Made by a program: the position numbers and the translations under genes. From assembly GCA_900550025.1 (NCBI GenBank), contig URQP01000011.1, positions 1-33,005 of the forward strand: DNA of 33,005 nucleotides. The letters run 5' to 3'. Every line of letters starts with the position of its first letter. Positions within the stretch are counted from its first letter, which is position 1. This DNA is from an uncultured Porphyromonadaceae bacterium. GTDB lineage: Bacteria > Bacteroidota > Bacteroidia > Bacteroidales > Muribaculaceae. Below are positions 14,916-23,278 of the stretch, piece by piece. The notes beneath the pieces are model-generated. The model searched no databases. It was not told the DNA's origin and was given only the letters and a program-made list of their open reading frames with translations.

Positions 14916-16547
14916 ATGAAAAGTGAACTGATAGTCGACGTTCAGCCTGCCGACATATCTATCGCTTTGCTTGAAGACGGACGATTGATGTCACTTCAAC
15001 GTGAGGCGCGGAATGTCAAATATGCTGTCGGCGACGTGTACTATGGCAAGGTGAAGAAGCTGATGCCGGGCTTGAACGCCGCATTTGTGGATATAGGCTC
15101 GGAAAAAGACGCGTTTCTTCATTATCTTGATCTTGGTTCGCAGTTCTCAAGTTTCAATTCATTTGTTCAAGGTGCTATCGAGGATACTTCAAAAGTCCCT
15201 CAGCTTTCTAAATTCAAATGCTTGCCGGATATCGACAAGCAGGGCTCTATTTCCGACATATTGACTGTCGGGCAGCGTGTTGTCGTGCAGGTCTCTAAAG
15301 AGCCTATATCGACGAAAGGGCCGCGGCTCACTTCGGAACTGGCTTTCACGGGGCGTTTCCTTGTGCTGATTCCGTTTTCCAACAAGATTTCAATTTCTCA
15401 GAAGATAAAGGCTACCGGAGAAAAAATGAGGCTGAAAATGCTGATTGAAAGCATCAAGCCTAAGAATTTCGGCGTGATTGTCCGCACTTCGGCGGAAAAT
15501 AAGCGGGTGGCCGAGCTTAATAATGAAATGAACACTCTTTTGAGATGTTGGGAAGAAATGTTGGAGAAATTGCAGAAAAACACTCCTCCGGCGTTGCTTC
15601 ACGAAGAAGACAGCCGCGCCGTTGGAATTATCCGCGACATTTTCAGCCCTTCGTTCGAGAATGTGTTTGTCAACGACGCGGAAACATTCTCGCAGATTTA
15701 CAATTATGTGAGTCTGATTGCTCCGGAGAGGAAGGATGCGGTAAAGCTATATGTGAAGGATGAGCCGATATTCGATACGTTCAACGTAACGAAGCAGATT
15801 AAGTCGTCGTTCGGAAAGACGGTTTCCTTCAAGTCGGGCGCGTACATCATAATAGAACATACTGAAGCTTTGCACGTGATTGATGTCAATTCCGGCAACC
15901 GCAACAAAAACGCTGACAACCAAGAGGAAAACGCGCTTGATGTCAATATCCGGGCAGCCGACGAGATTGCCCGGCAATTGCGTTTGCGCGACATGGGAGG
16001 AATCATCGTAATCGATTTCATTGACATGAATTCTGCCGAACACCGGCAAAAGCTTTACGAGCACATGCGTGAAGTCATGGCAACTGACCGTGCACGCCAC
16101 AACATATTGCCTTTGAGCAAGTTCGGGCTTATGCAGATTACGCGCCAGCGTGTGCGTGCCGTGCTCGACATAGATACGATGGAGACATGCCCTTCGTGTT
16201 ATGGCAAGGGGATGGTGCAGCCGTCGCTGCTCTTTACCGACAAGCTTCATGAGAAGCTCGATTATGTGGTCAATCATTTGCATATAAATGAATTCGTCCT
16301 TTATGTCCATCCCTATGTGGATGCCTACATAAAGAAAGGTTTGCTTAAATCCATATACCGTAACTGGCACAAGGAATTTGGAAGGAAGTTCAAGATAGTA
16401 CCTAATCAGTCGCTTGCTTATCTGGAATACCGCATCTATGACAAGGACAGGAACGAGATAGATGTGAAGGAAGACAAGGACACCAATAGCAGCTCGGTGG
16501 AGAAACAGATGAGCAAGTCAAACCGCAGCATTGAAAAAGAAGATTGA
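14916..16547 (+). CDS. rng: Ribonuclease E/G family endoribonuclease
   Basis: A 543-residue protein covering the catalytic half of RNase E/G: an interrupted S1 domain (about 38-130), a 5' sensor/RNase H-like region, and a DNase I-like domain with the two magnesium-binding aspartates D323 (VIDVN) and D367 (VIDFID). The zinc-link motif CPSC (C425, C428) joins subunits in the active tetramer. No long C-terminal degradosome scaffold exists, so RNase G-like is the better name. It cleaves single-stranded AU-rich RNA, including rRNA precursors and mRNA. The C-terminal 25 residues are charged and probably disordered. It follows a large leader hairpin and ends before a strong terminator. Confidence 0.95.
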   Translation: MKSELIVDVQPADISIALLEDGRLMSLQREARNVKYAVGDVYYGKVKKLMPGLNAAFVDIGSEKDAFLHYLDLGSQFSSFNSFVQGAIEDTSKVPQLSKFKCLPDIDKQGSISDILTVGQRVVVQVSKEPISTKGPRLTSELAFTGRFLVLIPFSNKISISQKIKATGEKMRLKMLIESIKPKNFGVIVRTSAENKRVAELNNEMNTLLRCWEEMLEKLQKNTPPALLHEEDSRAVGIIRDIFSPSFENVFVNDAETFSQIYNYVSLIAPERKDAVKLYVKDEPIFDTFNVTKQIKSSFGKTVSFKSGAYIIIEHTEALHVIDVNSGNRNKNADNQEENALDVNIRAADEIARQLRLRDMGGIIVIDFIDMNSAEHRQKLYEHMREVMATDRARHNILPLSKFGLMQITRQRVRAVLDIDTMETCPSCYGKGMVQPSLLFTDKLHEKLDYVVNHLHINEFVLYVHPYVDAYIKKGLLKSIYRNWHKEFGRKFKIVPNQSLAYLEYRIYDKDRNEIDVKEDKDTNSSSVEKQMSKSNRSIEKED

Positions 16548-16572
16548 GACTGTGGAACCTATCTGATAGAGA

Positions 16573-16606
16573 CAATGCCGCCCGTTAGGGCGGCATTGCT
16601 TTTTAT
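16573..16606 (+). terminator. Strong intrinsic terminator after rng
   Basis: CAATGCCGCCC (16573-16583) and GGGCGGCATTG (16588-16598) form a perfect 11-bp stem with a GTTA loop, followed by CTTTTTATT. It ends the plus-strand rng transcript. The convergent response regulator gene stops at 16603, so the stem may also slow minus-strand transcripts, but no good T tract exists on that side. Confidence 0.92.
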
Positions 16607-17370
16607 TGACCGGTTTCTGCCTGAGGGCGGTCGGTGACCGTATGGTTTTGCAGGTAAGCCGTGAAAGCGTCTTTGTAGGTGTCGGATACCGGTATGTAGG
16701 TTTTCCCGAACACGATGCGGTTGCGCTCGATAAGCCGCACCTTTGACATGTTGACGATGAAAGAGCGGTGCACACGTATGAACTGTCCGGCCGGCAGGTG
16801 CTGTTCGATGGTTTTCATTTTCATCAGCGACATTATGCAGGTGGGAGAGTCCTCGGTGTAGATTTTCACATAGTCTTTGAGCCCTTCTATATATGTGATT
16901 TTTGAGATGTCGATTTGTACAAGCTTGTATTCGCTTTTCACTATGATGTAGCGGTTGTCGGATGCTACGGGATTAGTGCCTGCCGCTTGCTCTTTCAGCT
17001 CTTTCCATTGAAGGGCGCGGTTGGCGGCCGTAAGAAATTCGCTATAGCTGACAGGTTTTAGCAGATAGTCGATGGCGTTATGGCGGAATCCTTCTATTGC
17101 ATATTGTTCGTAGGCTGTTACAAACACTATCCGGCAGTCGGCCGGTATCACGCGGGCAAATTCCATACCGTTGAGCTCAGGCATTTGTATGTCGAGGAAC
17201 ACAAGGTCGGCACGGCCGTCGATGATAGGGCGTATGGCTTCCGAGGCTGAGGCGTATGAGCCTTCGAGTTCGAGAAACGGCGTTTTGTGTATGAATCCGC
17301 AAATCAAGTCGCGGGCTAACGGTTCGTCGTCGATTACGCAGCAGTTAAGTTTCAGTTCCATAGTCGTCAT
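16603..17370 (-). CDS. LytTR-type response regulator
   Basis: A 255-residue two-domain regulator. The receiver domain (about 6-120) has the acidic pair D14-D15, the phosphorylated aspartate D60 in FLDIQMP, a TAY switch motif and K107-type lysine in LLKPVS. The LytTR DNA-binding domain (about 150-245) has the usual YIEGLKDYVKIY and FIRVHRSFIVN segments. It belongs to the LytR/AlgR class that works with LytS-type kinases. Its ATG overlaps the stop of the kinase gene (ATGA). A second ATG lies three codons further in. It is the last gene of the exporter operon; the likely target is that operon itself, which is inference from layout. Confidence 0.94.
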   Translation of the reverse strand: MTTMELKLNCCVIDDEPLARDLICGFIHKTPFLELEGSYASASEAIRPIIDGRADLVFLDIQMPELNGMEFARVIPADCRIVFVTAYEQYAIEGFRHNAIDYLLKPVSYSEFLTAANRALQWKELKEQAAGTNPVASDNRYIIVKSEYKLVQIDISKITYIEGLKDYVKIYTEDSPTCIMSLMKMKTIEQHLPAGQFIRVHRSFIVNMSKVRLIERNRIVFGKTYIPVSDTYKDAFTAYLQNHTVTDRPQAETGQ

Positions 17371-18440
17371 ATTTTTGGTTTACATAAATCTATAGAAAGT
17401 ATCGCTGTATATTTGTTCCCGGTATTGTCGCGCCGGAAATTGTAGCTTCCCGGATAGAGCAGGGCAAGCCGCCGTTGCATATTGGTTATCCCTATTCCTG
17501 AACTTGTTTTGTCATCAGATTTCGGGAACAGGCTGTTTTCGACATAGAGGGTTATAATATTTCCGTTGATTGTGACATTGATTTTTATTTCTGACGGTTT
17601 GGAACCGCTTATGCCATGCTTGAAAGCGTTTTCTACGAGAGTGATAAGCAGCAGCGGGGCTATTGTCAGCCCTTCCGTTCCGTTTTCGGGGAAATGTACG
17701 GTGAGCCGGTTGCTGCTGTTGAGACGTAATTTCATCAGCTCGATGAAATTGCGGAGGAATTGCAGTTCCTCTTCAAGAGCCACTTCTTTTTTGTCGGCGT
17801 ATAGCATATAGCGCAGCATTTTGCTAAGGCGGTGTACAGCGTCTTGTGCCTTGTCCTGATTGATGGCTATTAGCGCATAGATGTTGTTGAGCGTGTTGAA
17901 AAGGAAATGCGGGTTGAGCTGGCTTTTCAGATTTTCCAGCTCCATCTCTTTCTGTTCGGATTTTATTTGTTTGTTCTGAGCCTCGATTTTGTTCCATCGG
18001 AGTCCCATCTTCAGGGCGACGCTCAAGCCGGTGGTAAGAATCATCATGGCGAAGTCGCGCAGCATCATGCTTAAGATGAATATCTTTTCCGGTTTGAGTT
18101 CCTGCTCAGGGCTTTGCTGTGGGCGATATGGCGCAGCAAACTGGTGGAGTATGGGCGTGACGATTACCATTACGGCCGAAAGAAGGATGGCTGTGGTTAT
18201 GTAGAGCAGCACTTTCTTGCGGAACAGCATCTTGTCAATCAGCACGAAGTAGTTCAGATAGAAGATGAACAGATATATTAAAGCATGGATGTAGACGGCG
18301 ATGTGCTGCGGATGCCGGTGCCGCTGTTCCATTGCCGTGTTGAAAATCACTTCCGGAAGAATGAACACAATGAGCAGCACAATGATGTTAATCATTATGT
18401 CGAGCGCGTATGTCTTGTCTATGTGTATTTTCTTATTCAT
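17367..18440 (-). CDS. LytS/YehU-type sensor histidine kinase
   Basis: A 357-residue membrane kinase. Four predicted transmembrane helices lie at about 13-32, 48-66, 77-95 and 118-142 with short loops, so there is no large periplasmic sensor domain. A coiled coil (about 150-172) leads to the His_kinase domain with phosphoaccepting H178 in LNPHFLFNTL, and a compact HATPase domain with the N box (VENAFKHG) and GIGI. It phosphorylates the LytTR regulator encoded next to it (4-nt ATGA overlap). Its ATG overlaps the end of the MacB-type permease gene by 8 nt, tying the sensor to the exporter. The signal is unknown; the last pair of helices may sense the membrane or the permease. Confidence 0.93.
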   Translation of the reverse strand: MNKKIHIDKTYALDIMINIIVLLIVFILPEVIFNTAMEQRHRHPQHIAVYIHALIYLFIFYLNYFVLIDKMLFRKKVLLYITTAILLSAVMVIVTPILHQFAAPYRPQQSPEQELKPEKIFILSMMLRDFAMMILTTGLSVALKMGLRWNKIEAQNKQIKSEQKEMELENLKSQLNPHFLFNTLNNIYALIAINQDKAQDAVHRLSKMLRYMLYADKKEVALEEELQFLRNFIELMKLRLNSSNRLTVHFPENGTEGLTIAPLLLITLVENAFKHGISGSKPSEIKINVTINGNIITLYVENSLFPKSDDKTSSGIGITNMQRRLALLYPGSYNFRRDNTGNKYTAILSIDLCKPKI

Positions 18441-19653
18441 ATCTCAAAGCTTCTATCGGGTCGAGGGCTGCCGCTTTCTTTGCCGGATACCATCCGAAGA
18501 ACACCCCGGTGACCGTACATACGGCAAATGACAAAACTACTGAATAAATTTGAATGGCTACCGGCCAGTTGAGTAAAAATTTCACAAGAAAAGACGATAT
18601 TCCGCCGATTATCACTCCTATCACTCCTCCGGTTATGCTTATGATTATGGCTTCGATGAGGAACTGGGTGAGTATGTCGCGCCCTTTTGCTCCGATGCTC
18701 ATGCGCAATCCTATTTCCCGGGTGCGTTCTGTGACGGAGACAAGCATGATGTTCATAATCCCGATGCCGCCCACAAGCAGTGATATTCCGGCCACGCAGG
18801 CGAGCAGCAGTGTCATCATTTCGGTGGTGGAGTTGAGCATTTCGCTTAGCTCCTGTTGTGAGCGTATCGTGAAATCTTCTTCCCCGTTTTCTTTGATTTT
18901 ATGGTTGCGGTCGAGTATGGCGGTTATTTCCTCTATGGCTTCATCGGTTGCCTCCTCCGTGAGGGCGGAGGCGAAGATTCCTTGTATGTAGTCGATGGCA
19001 AGCACGCGTTTCATTACGGTTGTGTAGGGGGCAAGCACAATGTCGTCTTGGTCTTGTCCCATGCTGTTGTAGCCTTTTGATTCGAGTACGCCGATGATTG
19101 TGAACGGGATGGAATTGAATCGTATCACTTTCCCTATCGGCTCTTCACCGTTAGGAAACAGGTTGTCGACTATCGTTTTTCCCACGATGCATACTTTAGC
19201 CGCCCTTTTGATGTCTTGGTCGGTGAAAACGTTGCCTTTCTCTATTCTCAGTTGGCGTATTTCGAGATAGCCGGGATTCACTCCTTCCACTTTCGACGGA
19301 TAGTTGTTTGCCCCGCAGATGAACTGTCCGGAGCTGCTTACCATCGGCGAGACGGCCGCGACGTATTTGGCTTCGTCGCGGATGCTTTCGTAGTCGGCCG
19401 GTTTCATTGTCTGCATGTCGTCGGAGCTTTGTCTGACCCCTCCGCGCTCCATATTGCCGGGAAATATCATTATCATATTGCTGCCCATCTCTGAAATCTG
19501 TTGCCGGATGCTGTTTTTAGAGCCTTGCCCTATGGCGAGCATCGTGATTACCGACGCCACTCCGATGATTATGCCGAGCATCGTCAGGAAGCAGCGCATT
19601 TTGTTGTTGTTCAGGGCTTTCAGTGCTATTTTGAAAAGATTTCCGATTTTCAT
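18433..19653 (-). CDS. MacB-type ABC transporter permease
   Basis: A 406-residue permease of the MacB/FtsX family. One N-terminal transmembrane helix (about 20-45) precedes a periplasmic MacB-PCD core domain (about 50-250), and three helices follow at about 280-400. The family drives a mechanotransmission cycle that pushes substrates from the periplasm through a MacA-TolC channel rather than across the inner membrane; typical cargo are macrolides, peptides, siderophores or lipoproteins. The ATPase domain is a separate protein here (19661-20401, gap 7 nt), unlike E. coli MacB where it is fused. Cargo cannot be read from the sequence. Confidence 0.93.
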   Translation of the reverse strand: MKIGNLFKIALKALNNNKMRCFLTMLGIIIGVASVITMLAIGQGSKNSIRQQISEMGSNMIMIFPGNMERGGVRQSSDDMQTMKPADYESIRDEAKYVAAVSPMVSSSGQFICGANNYPSKVEGVNPGYLEIRQLRIEKGNVFTDQDIKRAAKVCIVGKTIVDNLFPNGEEPIGKVIRFNSIPFTIIGVLESKGYNSMGQDQDDIVLAPYTTVMKRVLAIDYIQGIFASALTEEATDEAIEEITAILDRNHKIKENGEEDFTIRSQQELSEMLNSTTEMMTLLLACVAGISLLVGGIGIMNIMLVSVTERTREIGLRMSIGAKGRDILTQFLIEAIIISITGGVIGVIIGGISSFLVKFLLNWPVAIQIYSVVLSFAVCTVTGVFFGWYPAKKAAALDPIEALRYE

Positions 19654-19660
19654 GTCAGTC

Positions 19661-20401
19661 TTAATCGTTTATTATCGGAAGTGCCTTGTAGACTTCCTCC
19701 GCCGATTTTATGTCTGTGTTTTTTTCATCTGAAATGATTTTGCCGTCGCGCAGCACTATGTTGCGGCTGCTGTATGACGACAGTTCTGGATTGTGGGTGA
19801 CGAAGATTATCGTGCGTCCGCGGCTGTGCAATTCTTGGAAAAGCGTCAGTATGCTGAATGATGTCCGTGTGTCCAAGTTGCCGGTAGCTTCATCGGCAAG
19901 TATGAGAACCGGGTCGTTGACCAGCGCGCGGGCTATTGCCACACGTTGCTGCTGTCCGCCCGACATTTGGTTGGATTTATGCAATTTACGGTCGTGCAAT
20001 CCAACTGCGTCCAACGCTTCTGAAGCCCTGCGGCGGCGTTCTTTCGACGATATGGCCGGATTGTAGAATAATGGCAGCTCCACGTTTTCGAGGGCTGTGG
20101 TCTTTGGCAGCAGGTTGTAATTCTGGAACACGAACCCTATCTTGCGGTTGCGTATCATGGCACGGTCGTTCTTCCCCATCTTGCGTACGGATGTACCGTC
20201 GATGAGGTATTCGCCGGATGTGGGCGTGTCGAGGCATCCGAGGATGTTGAGGAGCGTCGATTTTCCGGAACCCGATGTACCCATGATGGTGACAAATTCT
20301 CCCTCGTTTATGGTGAACGACACGTCGCGCAATGCGTGTACGGTCTCGTTACCGACCGTGAAATTACGGCACAAGTGTTCTACTTTGATGATTTCTTTCA
20401 T
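19661..20401 (-). CDS. ABC transporter ATP-binding protein (MacB/LolD class)
   Basis: A 246-residue ATPase: Walker [10 protein letters not shown] at residues 41-49, the Q loop FQNYNLLP, the signature MSGGQQQ (first residue changed from L to M), Walker B LILADEAT followed by the GNLD D loop, and the switch histidine in FVTHNPE. LolD/MacB-type ATPases power MacB-family permeases from the cytoplasmic face. The gene lies 3 nt after the adaptor stop and 7 nt before the permease start, so all are made together. Confidence 0.95.
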   Translation of the reverse strand: MKEIIKVEHLCRNFTVGNETVHALRDVSFTINEGEFVTIMGTSGSGKSTLLNILGCLDTPTSGEYLIDGTSVRKMGKNDRAMIRNRKIGFVFQNYNLLPKTTALENVELPLFYNPAISSKERRRRASEALDAVGLHDRKLHKSNQMSGGQQQRVAIARALVNDPVLILADEATGNLDTRTSFSILTLFQELHSRGRTIIFVTHNPELSSYSSRNIVLRDGKIISDEKNTDIKSAEEVYKALPIIND

Positions 20402-20404
20402 ACG

Positions 20405-21580
20405 TTATTTGTCCTCCTTCCCTTTTTTGTCGCCGCCCGGCGGTTTGGGCATGAACGGACTGCTTTCTTCAGTTGAGCCGTGGTCGGGGGAAGTGATTGC
20501 GGCAGAGTAGCCGGTTGCTACAATGTCGCCTTCTTTCAGTCCTGATTTAATCTCGACGTTGATTCCGTTATTCACTCCGGTGGTCACAGGGGTGGGTATG
20601 AGTTTGTTGTCGCGCAGCACCCATACGAGTGCCTGCGCGTTTTTCGGCGCGTCGCCCGACGGTTGTGGCAATGATTGTCCGGGAATGTCTTTAGGCTCGA
20701 ATTTTAGAGCTTTCGTGGTGACTTGCACTACGTTTGTGGCTTCCGCCGTGTAGATGGTGAGATTTGCTGTCAGTCCCGGTATCAGCTTGCCTTCGGTATT
20801 GTCGGCTGAAACGACGACTTCGTAGGTAACGACATTGGATTCCTCCGTAGGGTTGAGGCGCACTTGCGTGACTCTGCCGCTGAAAGTGTCGTCGGGATAT
20901 GCGTCGACAGTGAATGTCACTCTCTGTCCTGTCTTTACTTGCCCTATGTCGGCCTCGTCGACATCGCCTATCACTTGCATGTTGTCGAGGTCGGCTATGG
21001 TGAAGATGTTGGCTACCTCCATATTGGCCACGACAGTCTGTCCTATCTCCACTTCACGCGATATGACGATGCCGTCGATTGGTGCGTAGATTTCGGCATA
21101 GCCGAGATTTTCGGCGGCTTTCACCCGGTCGGCTTTGCTTTTTTTGTAATTCAGTTCTGCCACACGGTAGGAGTTTTTCGATGTCTCGTATTCATAGTCG
21201 CTTATGAGCTGTTTGTCGTGCAAGGCTTTGTCGCGCTCGTAGTTCTTTTTTGTATATTCGTATGTGTCGCGCGCGCTTTCCATATTGGCGTCGGCGGCTT
21301 CCACCTCGCTTTCGAGGAGGGTCTTGTCGATTTCGGCAATAAGCTCGCCTTTTTTCACTATGGAATTGTAGTCGGCGAACAGTTTCACGACTTTTCCGGT
21401 GACTTGTGTGCCTACATCCACTTGCGTGACGCTTTCCAGAGTGCCGGTGGCGGTGACGGTTTCTGTCAAGTCGCCTTTAGTAGCGGTTTCTGTTTCTATT
21501 GATATTTTGCTTTCTTTGGAGCATGCGGTGGCAACTAATGCGGTGATGGTTGCCATTGCGGTCATTTTGATAACTTTCAT
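20405..21580 (-). CDS. MacA-like periplasmic adaptor (RND/HlyD family), probable lipoprotein
   Basis: A 391-residue membrane fusion protein. The N-terminal hydrophobic segment ends in VATAC, making C20 the likely lipidation site, although position -3 is alanine rather than leucine. The order is barrel-sandwich/lipoyl half (VDVGTQVTGKVVKLF), a long alpha-helical hairpin coiled coil (about 95-165), the second lipoyl half (APIDGIVISREVEIGQTV), beta-barrel and membrane-proximal domains. Such adaptors bridge a MacB-type permease to a TolC channel. The C-terminus is Gly/Lys/Pro-rich. It starts 16 nt after the tolC-like stop and is 3 nt from the ATPase gene. Confidence 0.93.
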   Translation of the reverse strand: MKVIKMTAMATITALVATACSKESKISIETETATKGDLTETVTATGTLESVTQVDVGTQVTGKVVKLFADYNSIVKKGELIAEIDKTLLESEVEAADANMESARDTYEYTKKNYERDKALHDKQLISDYEYETSKNSYRVAELNYKKSKADRVKAAENLGYAEIYAPIDGIVISREVEIGQTVVANMEVANIFTIADLDNMQVIGDVDEADIGQVKTGQRVTFTVDAYPDDTFSGRVTQVRLNPTEESNVVTYEVVVSADNTEGKLIPGLTANLTIYTAEATNVVQVTTKALKFEPKDIPGQSLPQPSGDAPKNAQALVWVLRDNKLIPTPVTTGVNNGINVEIKSGLKEGDIVATGYSAAITSPDHGSTEESSPFMPKPPGGDKKGKEDK

Positions 21581-21596
21581 ATGTAATGGAATAGTT

Positions 21597-22913
21597 CTAC
21601 ATTGTTATTTCGCTTGTCTGGTAATATTCGAGCAGTTTGATGTTCAGAATAGCCATATATTTGGCCTGTAATTGTTGCAGTTGCGCGGCGTAAAGCGTAT
21701 TGTGCGCGTTTAGCAGGTCGAGGGTGTTAATCATCCCGAGCCGGAATTGCTCGTTGACTAGATTGTCCGACAGTTGCGCGCTTTTCACCTGCTCGGTGCA
21801 GCTTGCGTAGTTGGCTTGAGCATTGACAGCATCGATATAGATGCTCTCGATTGTCTGCGACAGAGTGGTGAGCGCGCTTTCTAAATCGAGCTCTGCGTTG
21901 ATCTTTTCGATTTTTGCTTTTGTGACGGCTGTTTTGTTGCGCTTGTTGTCGAGAATGGGAATGCTGACGGAAAGCGATATTTGTTCGTTCATGCGGTCGA
22001 GCAGTTGTGTCCCGAAATTTCCGCCTCCGGAGTTGTTGGCGGTGGCTACGGCTGCGTTCAGCGCTATTTGCGGATAATATCCTCCTTTAGCGATTTTTAT
22101 GTTGTAGTCGCTAATCTCTCCTGCAATGCGGTATTGCTGCAAGGCCGGCACCCATAGGCACGCATCGGCGTATACCGTTGCCTTGTCGGGCAAATCAGAA
22201 GTCACTTCGTCGTTTGGCAAATCGGCCGGGGCAATGTCGAAATCCGTTCCGATTCCAAGCTCGAGCAAAGTTTTCAATTCTATTGTGGCCGAGGCGAGCG
22301 ATGACTCGGCCGATGTCAGGTTGTACTTGTCGGAATGGTATTGCGATTCGATTTGCGAATAGTCTACCCGCGACATTTTTCCTGCTTCTGCCAATGCTTT
22401 GGCCCGTTCCTTCTGGTAGTTGCTCACTTCGAGGTTTTGCCGCGCAATGCCGACAGATTCCTTGTAATACAGTATGTTGAGGTATTTTGTAAGGATTTCT
22501 GTCTTAAGAGTGAATTCGTAATCATTGATGCCTAATTGGGCCGCTTGCAGTTGCAATTCGTCGGCTTTTATCTGGTTGCGGCGGACATTGCCGTTGAACA
22601 CGGTCCACGACGCGTTCAGCCCATAATTGCCGGCATATACGTTGCGGTCGGTGTTGTCTTGCTCGCGCAGATAGTTTGTGAAACCTTGTGTGGTTGCAAA
22701 GTCGAGCGACGGATGCCATTGTGCTTTCGATTCCTCAAGGGTGGCGTCGTTTGTTTCTTTGTCAAGTCGTAGTTTTCGTAAATTTATATTGTGCTCGTTC
22801 GCATAATCTACGCATTGCCGGTATGTCCACCCCTCCGTGTCGGACGCTGTTCCTGCAAATGTGACTGTACAGGCAATGCAAATTGTTAAACCGATAGTTG
22901 TTATATATTTCAT
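21597..22913 (-). CDS. TolC family outer membrane efflux protein
   Basis: A 438-residue protein with a signal peptide (about 1-22, hydrophobic TIGLTICIACTVTFAG) and two OEP repeats of long alpha-helical and beta segments, the TolC trimer building block that forms an outer membrane barrel and a periplasmic tunnel. It is the first gene of the six-gene exporter/sensor operon. The start is set at 22913 rather than the upstream ATG at 22937: the perfect promoter at 22935-22966 predicts transcription from about 22928, so the upstream ATG would not be in the mRNA, and a normal signal peptide begins at 22913. Confidence 0.94.
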   Translation of the reverse strand: MKYITTIGLTICIACTVTFAGTASDTEGWTYRQCVDYANEHNINLRKLRLDKETNDATLEESKAQWHPSLDFATTQGFTNYLREQDNTDRNVYAGNYGLNASWTVFNGNVRRNQIKADELQLQAAQLGINDYEFTLKTEILTKYLNILYYKESVGIARQNLEVSNYQKERAKALAEAGKMSRVDYSQIESQYHSDKYNLTSAESSLASATIELKTLLELGIGTDFDIAPADLPNDEVTSDLPDKATVYADACLWVPALQQYRIAGEISDYNIKIAKGGYYPQIALNAAVATANNSGGGNFGTQLLDRMNEQISLSVSIPILDNKRNKTAVTKAKIEKINAELDLESALTTLSQTIESIYIDAVNAQANYASCTEQVKSAQLSDNLVNEQFRLGMINTLDLLNAHNTLYAAQLQQLQAKYMAILNIKLLEYYQTSEITM

Positions 22914-22934
22914 GAAAAGCTTGTTTTGCAAGTA

Positions 22935-22966
22935 CAAATTTATGTGCGGGTGGTTGTCGGGGCAAA
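22935..22966 (-). promoter_or_regulatory. Consensus promoter of the tolC-macAB-kinase operon
   Basis: On the minus strand TTTG (22963-22966), a 20-nt spacer and TAAATTTG (22935-22942) match the Bacteroidota promoter exactly. The start near 22928 gives a 15-nt leader. No clear operator palindrome was recognised beside it. Confidence 0.85.
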
Positions 22967-23196
22967 AGCAATAGACGGACGCTATATGCTGTAATGCATA
23001 GTTGCCGTGATTTGCAGATGAAATGCGGTATGTATGGGCAGATAAAGATTTTTATGCAGTAGCCTTGCCGTTTTTCTTCATTGTCGGTGTGTATTGCGGT
23101 TCTGCCACGATTTTATGGCTGTTTGTCGTTGAAATGCAAGATTGCCGTACTCGTGTGTTTGCAATGCGGACTTTTCCTCTGTTGGCGGATTTACTG
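22967..23196. other. Interval between divergent operons
   Basis: Together with the two flanking promoters this makes a gap of about 365 bases between the tolC and PrsW-like start codons. It holds one 66-codon plus-strand frame (23023-23223) that is hydrophobic but unrecognised and ends inside the PrsW promoter. Its GC content and codon pattern do not stand out. No RNA fold, repeat or LytTR-type direct repeat could be recognised by eye. Confidence 0.4.
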
Positions 23197-23228
23197 TTTG
23201 ATTTTGAGATTTATTGGCTTTAAATTTG
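23197..23228 (+). promoter_or_regulatory. Consensus promoter of the PrsW-like operon
   Basis: TTTG (23197-23200), a 20-nt spacer and TAAATTTG (23221-23228) match the Bacteroidota promoter exactly. The predicted start near 23235 gives a leader of about 44 nt before the ATG at 23279. Confidence 0.85.
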
Positions 23229-23278
23229 GTGATAATCCTTAAAGTGGTTATTTTCGCATTTAAAATCAATCGTTTGGT

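Noticed and set aside
23023..23223. 66-codon hydrophobic plus-strand frame between the divergent operons
   Set aside because: It ends inside the perfect promoter of the PrsW-like gene, has no promoter of its own and resembles no family I recognise. A small membrane peptide is possible but unsupported.
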